Shown: piece by piece, positions 13,003-15,536 of the stretch | Numbering within the stretch: position 1 is the stretch's first letter | Layout of the letters: each line of letters starts with the position of its first letter | Origin: Desulfobulbaceae bacterium UBA5611 | GTDB taxonomy: Bacteria; Desulfobacterota; Desulfobulbia; Desulfobulbales; Desulfocapsaceae | Length of the DNA: 15,536 nt | Reading direction: 5' to 3' | NCBI GenBank assembly: GCA_002424635.1 | Contig: DIKT01000086.1 | Coordinates: 62,394-77,929 of the forward strand | Notes under the pieces: model-generated | What the model saw: the letters and a program-made list of their open reading frames with translations, nothing else | What the model was told of the DNA's origin: nothing | Database searches by the model: none | Translations under genes and position numbers: made by a program

Positions 13003-14457
13003 TTATTTCCGGGTGAGCATATTATTGAGCATGTCCATCTGTTGAGTAAGGAAAGTGCCCTGAGCGTTGAGTCCGCTGACAAGGTTTTCCATCGCTGTGT
13101 ATTGGGCGCGGAGCGAGGCCTCTCTTTGGGTCATTCGTGCTTCCATATTCAGAATCTGATCATCGATACGTTTCACTGAGAGATCATAGCTTTTTTTCTT
13201 GCCGGCATAGATGCCGTTGGTGCCGCTGGTTTGTTCCATGAGAAAATAATTGAATTTCTTCATGACGCCGTCGATATTGTCTGCACCGGCCAGCAGGCTG
13301 ACGACGCCGTCAAAATTATCCTTTAATGCTGCATCCATCTTGCTGTTATTCTGGTACAGGGTGCCGTCTCGTTGCGTGGTTATGCCGAGCTCGGCCAGAG
13401 TACTTATGGAGCCGCTGCTATTGATCAGCGAACTCAGTACAGACTGGAGCCCGCGTTTGACGCTGTTGATGGAGGAATCGCCGCGCAGGACAGCACCCAG
13501 AAGCTTTACGTCCTCAGGCTCTTCAGGGTCTGTCTTTGCTTCATTTTTAATTTCATAGCCGGACTTGATCCAGTCCATGACCTTGTTGTAGCTGGTCACA
13601 AAGGTGGTCAGTTTTTCTTTCAGGGCGCTGCTGTCCGGTTTTACCTCCAGCAGCGAATTTTTATATACCGCTGGAATGGCCGGCGGCCCTGCTTCGGCTG
13701 GGGTTAACTGCTCACTGACGGCATTGAGATTGAGGGTTACGCCGGCAATCGCCCCGTTGATAGTATTACTGTTGCTGACAACTTCAATGCCATCCACCAT
13801 CACCTGGGCCTGCTGGGCCGTCTGGGACTGGGTGGTGGTAATAGCAATGGGGGTGAGCCCGTCATTGTCGACCAGATTACTGGCTACCGTGAAACTGGTG
13901 CTTGAATCGACACCGGTGAACACCAGGCGATAAGGGCTGGGGCTGGAGCCGTCATTGATGATGGCCGCTTTGACGCCAGTGGCGGCAGACTGCTCATTGA
14001 TGGCGGCGGCCAGACCAAGCAGGGAATTATTGGTGGCATCGACCGCGATAACGGTATCTTCTCCGAGACTATTCGTCAGGGTAAAGGTGCCGGTACCGAG
14101 CAAGGCATCTGTCTGTGAAGTCCAGCCGGAGCTGACGGTCTTCTGGACCTGAGCCAGTTGTTTGACGGCGATATTGTAGCTGCCGCTGCCGGCATCGGTG
14201 CTGGTGGCGGTAAAGGGAGCGCCGGAGCTCAAGGAGACGCTGGTGGATCTGACCTGACTGGTAAGAGTCATGGCGCTGACCGCGCTTTTCAGGTCATCAA
14301 GGGTGGTCTTGAATTGGGCATAGGCCTCAATGCGCTCGGTTTGGCTTGTTTTTTTGGCTTCGAGCCGGGTGATAGGGGCTCGCTCCAGCTCCATCAGCTG
14401 TTTGACGATTGAGTTGGTGTCCAAACCGGTGGCAAGGCCGCTGAATGTAATTGACAT
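13003..14457 (-). CDS. fliD: Flagellar filament cap protein FliD (hook-associated protein 2)
   Basis: FliD forms the pentameric or hexameric cap at the filament tip, under which exported flagellin folds. The 484-residue protein begins with the characteristic FSGLATGLDTNSIVKQLMELE (first residues 5-24), followed by a heptad-like stretch up to about residue 70. The central variable part is Thr/Ser-rich with VAVKQLAQ-type beta segments (YNIAVKQLAQVQK, about 94-106), and the C-terminal D0 helix contains a coiled coil ending GLNAQGTFLTQQMDMLNNML. A Pro-rich insert PAEAGPPAIPAVYKN lies in the middle. GGAGGGAG seven bases upstream of the ATG at 14457 is the strongest ribosome site in the window and fixes the start. 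It is exported through the flagellar type III apparatus, so no Sec signal is expected. Confidence 0.96.
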   Translation of the reverse strand: MSITFSGLATGLDTNSIVKQLMELERAPITRLEAKKTSQTERIEAYAQFKTTLDDLKSAVSAMTLTSQVRSTSVSLSSGAPFTATSTDAGSGSYNIAVKQLAQVQKTVSSGWTSQTDALLGTGTFTLTNSLGEDTVIAVDATNNSLLGLAAAINEQSAATGVKAAIINDGSSPSPYRLVFTGVDSSTSFTVASNLVDNDGLTPIAITTTQSQTAQQAQVMVDGIEVVSNSNTINGAIAGVTLNLNAVSEQLTPAEAGPPAIPAVYKNSLLEVKPDSSALKEKLTTFVTSYNKVMDWIKSGYEIKNEAKTDPEEPEDVKLLGAVLRGDSSINSVKRGLQSVLSSLINSSGSISTLAELGITTQRDGTLYQNNSKMDAALKDNFDGVVSLLAGADNIDGVMKKFNYFLMEQTSGTNGIYAGKKKSYDLSVKRIDDQILNMEARMTQREASLRAQYTAMENLVSGLNAQGTFLTQQMDMLNNMLTRK

Positions 14458-14531
14458 CTTTGTTCTCCCTCCGCAAAAAACACCGTTCTATCTGGTTCGC
14501 ATCTGCCGCATGTTCCCGGCATCTGCTGCTT

Positions 14532-14628
14532 ACAAAAGACACCTCTCCTGTCTGCGATGAAAAGAACAATTTTCATCAGCCATGGCCTGAGGTCCTGGTT
14601 ACTGACAGCCGCCCCGCAGGTCTTTTGT
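14532..14628 (-). promoter_or_regulatory. Nested inverted repeats in the fliD leader
   Basis: In the 208-bp gap between flaG and fliD, a 9-bp pair ACAAAAGAC/GTCTTTTGT (14532-14540 and 14620-14628) encloses a perfect 8-bp hairpin GATGAAAA/TTTTCATC with a 6-base loop (14556-14577). A shorter CTGTC/GACAG pair lies between them. The last base of the set is about 75 bases before the fliD start. In RNA these could stack into one multi-stem leader; in DNA the 8-bp palindrome could be an operator. No T-run follows, so it is not a normal terminator. Known class: none recognised. Confidence 0.35.
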
Positions 14629-14665
14629 CATTACAGGTAAGGTCGGGTCCGGCCCGCTTTTGCCT

Positions 14666-15016
14666 CTAGGCCTGGGTATCGACTATATTGCCACGCAGGT
14701 CTTCCAGAGCCGCCTGGAGATTCAGTAGCTCTTCAGCCGGAATCTGACGTACCAACTTATCGGTCTTCTGATCAAAGATCTTAACGATCAGATCGGCATG
14801 ATCGTTCTGCTCAAAACGGATACTGTAAAGACCGTCTTCCGTGATTGCCTTGATCTGGCTGAGCAGCTCTTCCGGCTGGATCTGTTTTTTGGCGGAAGAA
14901 GATTGCGGATTATCCGCCGCCTTTTCCTTGTTGTTCCGTTGGGCATCTATTTCGTCTGTGACCTGTATCTTCTGCAGTACAGCTCCGCCGACGCTGCCGG
15001 TAATATCTAAGTTCAT
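14666..15016 (-). CDS. flaG: FlaG family protein
   Basis: A 116-residue protein of the FlaG family, which sits next to flagellin and FliD genes in many bacteria and affects filament length. The N-terminal half (about 1-60) is polar and probably unstructured (KEKAADNPQSSSAKKQ). The C-terminal half carries the family pattern: LYSIRFEQNDHADLIVKIFD (about 64-82), DKLVRQIPAEELLNLQAALE, ending near residue 109. GGAAGGAG lies six bases before the ATG, a strong ribosome site. The gene lies between flagellin and fliD, the usual place. A hairpin between fliC and flaG suggests that flaG gets less transcription than flagellin. Confidence 0.92.
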   Translation of the reverse strand: MNLDITGSVGGAVLQKIQVTDEIDAQRNNKEKAADNPQSSSAKKQIQPEELLSQIKAITEDGLYSIRFEQNDHADLIVKIFDQKTDKLVRQIPAEELLNLQAALEDLRGNIVDTQA

Positions 15017-15043
15017 GATGTGCTCCTTCCTCTGCTGCCAAGG

Positions 15044-15073
15044 AAAAGGAGACCGGCCGCACAGCCGGCCTCC
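15044..15073 (-). terminator. Hairpin terminator candidate after flagellin
   Basis: A 10-bp stem with one G-U pair in minus-strand RNA (GGAGGCCGGC, loop TGTGCG, GCCGGTCTCC; 15048-15073) is followed by T4 then CC (15044-15047). It lies 87 bp past the flagellin stop and just before the flaG ribosome site. On the plus strand the stem has one A-C mismatch and is followed by T7, so it might also work in the other direction. The short T-tract suggests partial termination, giving abundant flagellin mRNA and lower flaG. Confidence 0.55.
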
Positions 15074-15109
15074 CTTTTTTTCATAGATCGGCTTTTAACC
15101 CGACATTGG

Positions 15110-15139
15110 CCGACCGTCATTAGCCTGTCGGTCGGTTTT
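15110..15139. repeat. Inverted repeat between fliC and flaG
   Basis: CCGACCG (15110-15116) and CGGTCGG (15129-15135) form a 7-bp inverted repeat with a 12-base loop, 24 bp past the flagellin stop. A TTTTC follows on the plus strand only. On the minus strand it could act as a 3' stabilising stem upstream of the 15044-15073 hairpin. Confidence 0.4.
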
Positions 15140-15159
15140 CTAATACAAGCCTGCTGTTA

Positions 15160-15536
15160 TTAACCCAGCAGTGACAGCGCCAGCTGTGGAGCCTGGTTAG
15201 CCTGGGCCAGAATAGAGACCCCGGCCTGCTGCAGGATGTTGTTTTTGGTCATAGCCGAGGTTTCCTGGGCGATGTCCGCATCCATAATCCGGCTGCGGGC
15301 GGCCGACAGATTCTCGGAGACGTTGGACAGATTGGAGATGGTGGACTCAAACCGATTCTGGACCGCACCCAAAGCGCCACGCATGGTATCGACCTGCGAC
15401 AGCGCAGAATCGATAGAGTTGATGGCAGTCTGAGCGCCGACTCTTGAAGAGACGTCAACGTCATCAATCATCGTTGACATACCGGTGACCGCATAGTCGG
15501 TACTGGCAGCAGTTCCGACCTGAGCGGTACCAACTT
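15160..15536 (-). CDS. fliC: Flagellin, C-terminal part (cut by window edge)
   Basis: The reading frame is open from its stop at 15160-15162 to the right edge, so only the last 125 or so residues are visible and the start lies outside. The C-terminal D1/D0 region is typical: INSIDSALSQVDTMRGALG, then VQNRFESTISNLSNVSENLS, ARSRIMDADIAQETSAMTK, and the end QAGVSILAQANQAPQLALSL plus LG. The more upstream part (VGTAQVGTAASTDYAVTGM) is the end of the variable or D1 region. An internal ATG at 15480 is not the start. Flagellin is exported via FliS and polymerises under the FliD cap; both genes lie directly downstream. Confidence 0.96.
   Translation of the reverse strand, partial: VGTAQVGTAASTDYAVTGMSTMIDDVDVSSRVGAQTAINSIDSALSQVDTMRGALGAVQNRFESTISNLSNVSENLSAARSRIMDADIAQETSAMTKNNILQQAGVSILAQANQAPQLALSLLG

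Noticed and set aside
14394..14576. 60-codon minus-strand frame (starts MKIVLFIADRRG) in the fliD leader
   Set aside because: It has no good ribosome site, runs 60 bases into fliD in another frame, and its start coincides with the 8-bp palindrome; a regulatory leader peptide is not excluded but nothing supports it.
15080..15095. Sigma-28-like -10 box (GCCGATCT on the minus strand) upstream of flaG
   Set aside because: No TAAA-type -35 box at the required 15-base distance; the upstream bases are GGCC.

Overview
The window reads as a stretch of chromosome from a flagellated Gram-negative bacterium. The gene content (flagellin–FlaG–FliD–FliS run, PilZ proteins in the flagellar cluster, an orphan FlhB-like C-terminal protein, paired TatA genes with the acidic N-terminus MFGLG-PEL, an MtaD-type deaminase) fits Desulfobacterota, perhaps Desulfobulbales-like. 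That placement is inference from gene style; no rRNA or other marker is present. All genes except the first are on the minus strand. There are no tRNA or rRNA genes, IS elements, CRISPR arrays or prophage genes.

Left part (1-4840). coaBC (coenzyme A synthesis) is on the plus strand and meets, tail to tail with 9 bp between stops, a minus-strand series: an iron-dependent alcohol dehydrogenase, rsmA (16S rRNA dimethyltransferase) and a small metallophosphoesterase. Right of these are two tandem TatA-type translocase genes, closed off by a perfect 16-bp-stem intrinsic terminator at 4273-4314.

Middle (4919-8613). A two-gene purine nucleoside unit pairs a PNP-family phosphorylase with a downstream MtaD-type deaminase, joined by an ATGA overlap. 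Together they suggest deamination-first salvage of adenosine, methylthioadenosine or S-adenosylhomocysteine followed by phosphorolysis of the inosine product. Upstream of them lies the oddest gene of the window: a 474-residue protein with an N-terminal CarS-like (CDP-archaeol synthase family) membrane domain and a C-terminal YkuE/LpxG-like metallophosphoesterase domain. The linker between them is encoded by an A6-T8-C5 homopolymer run.

Right part (8641-15536). In transcription order (right to left) this is a late flagellar cluster: the C-terminus of flagellin (cut by the window edge), flaG, fliD (filament cap), fliS (flagellin chaperone), a FlgN/FliT-like small protein, an unknown 138-residue protein, two YcgR-like PilZ c-di-GMP receptors, a FliK-like hook-length protein and an FlhX-type FlhB C-terminal homologue. 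The genes fliS to the unknown protein are tightly packed or overlapping. The PilZ pair appears to have its own sigma-70-type promoter (11560-11588). Leaders before fliD, flaG and the fliK-like gene carry inverted repeats that no gene explains.

No gap exceeds 300 bases. The best candidates for something undescribed are the CarS-phosphoesterase fusion with its slippery linker, the unknown flagellar-cluster gene, and the structured leader upstream of fliD.
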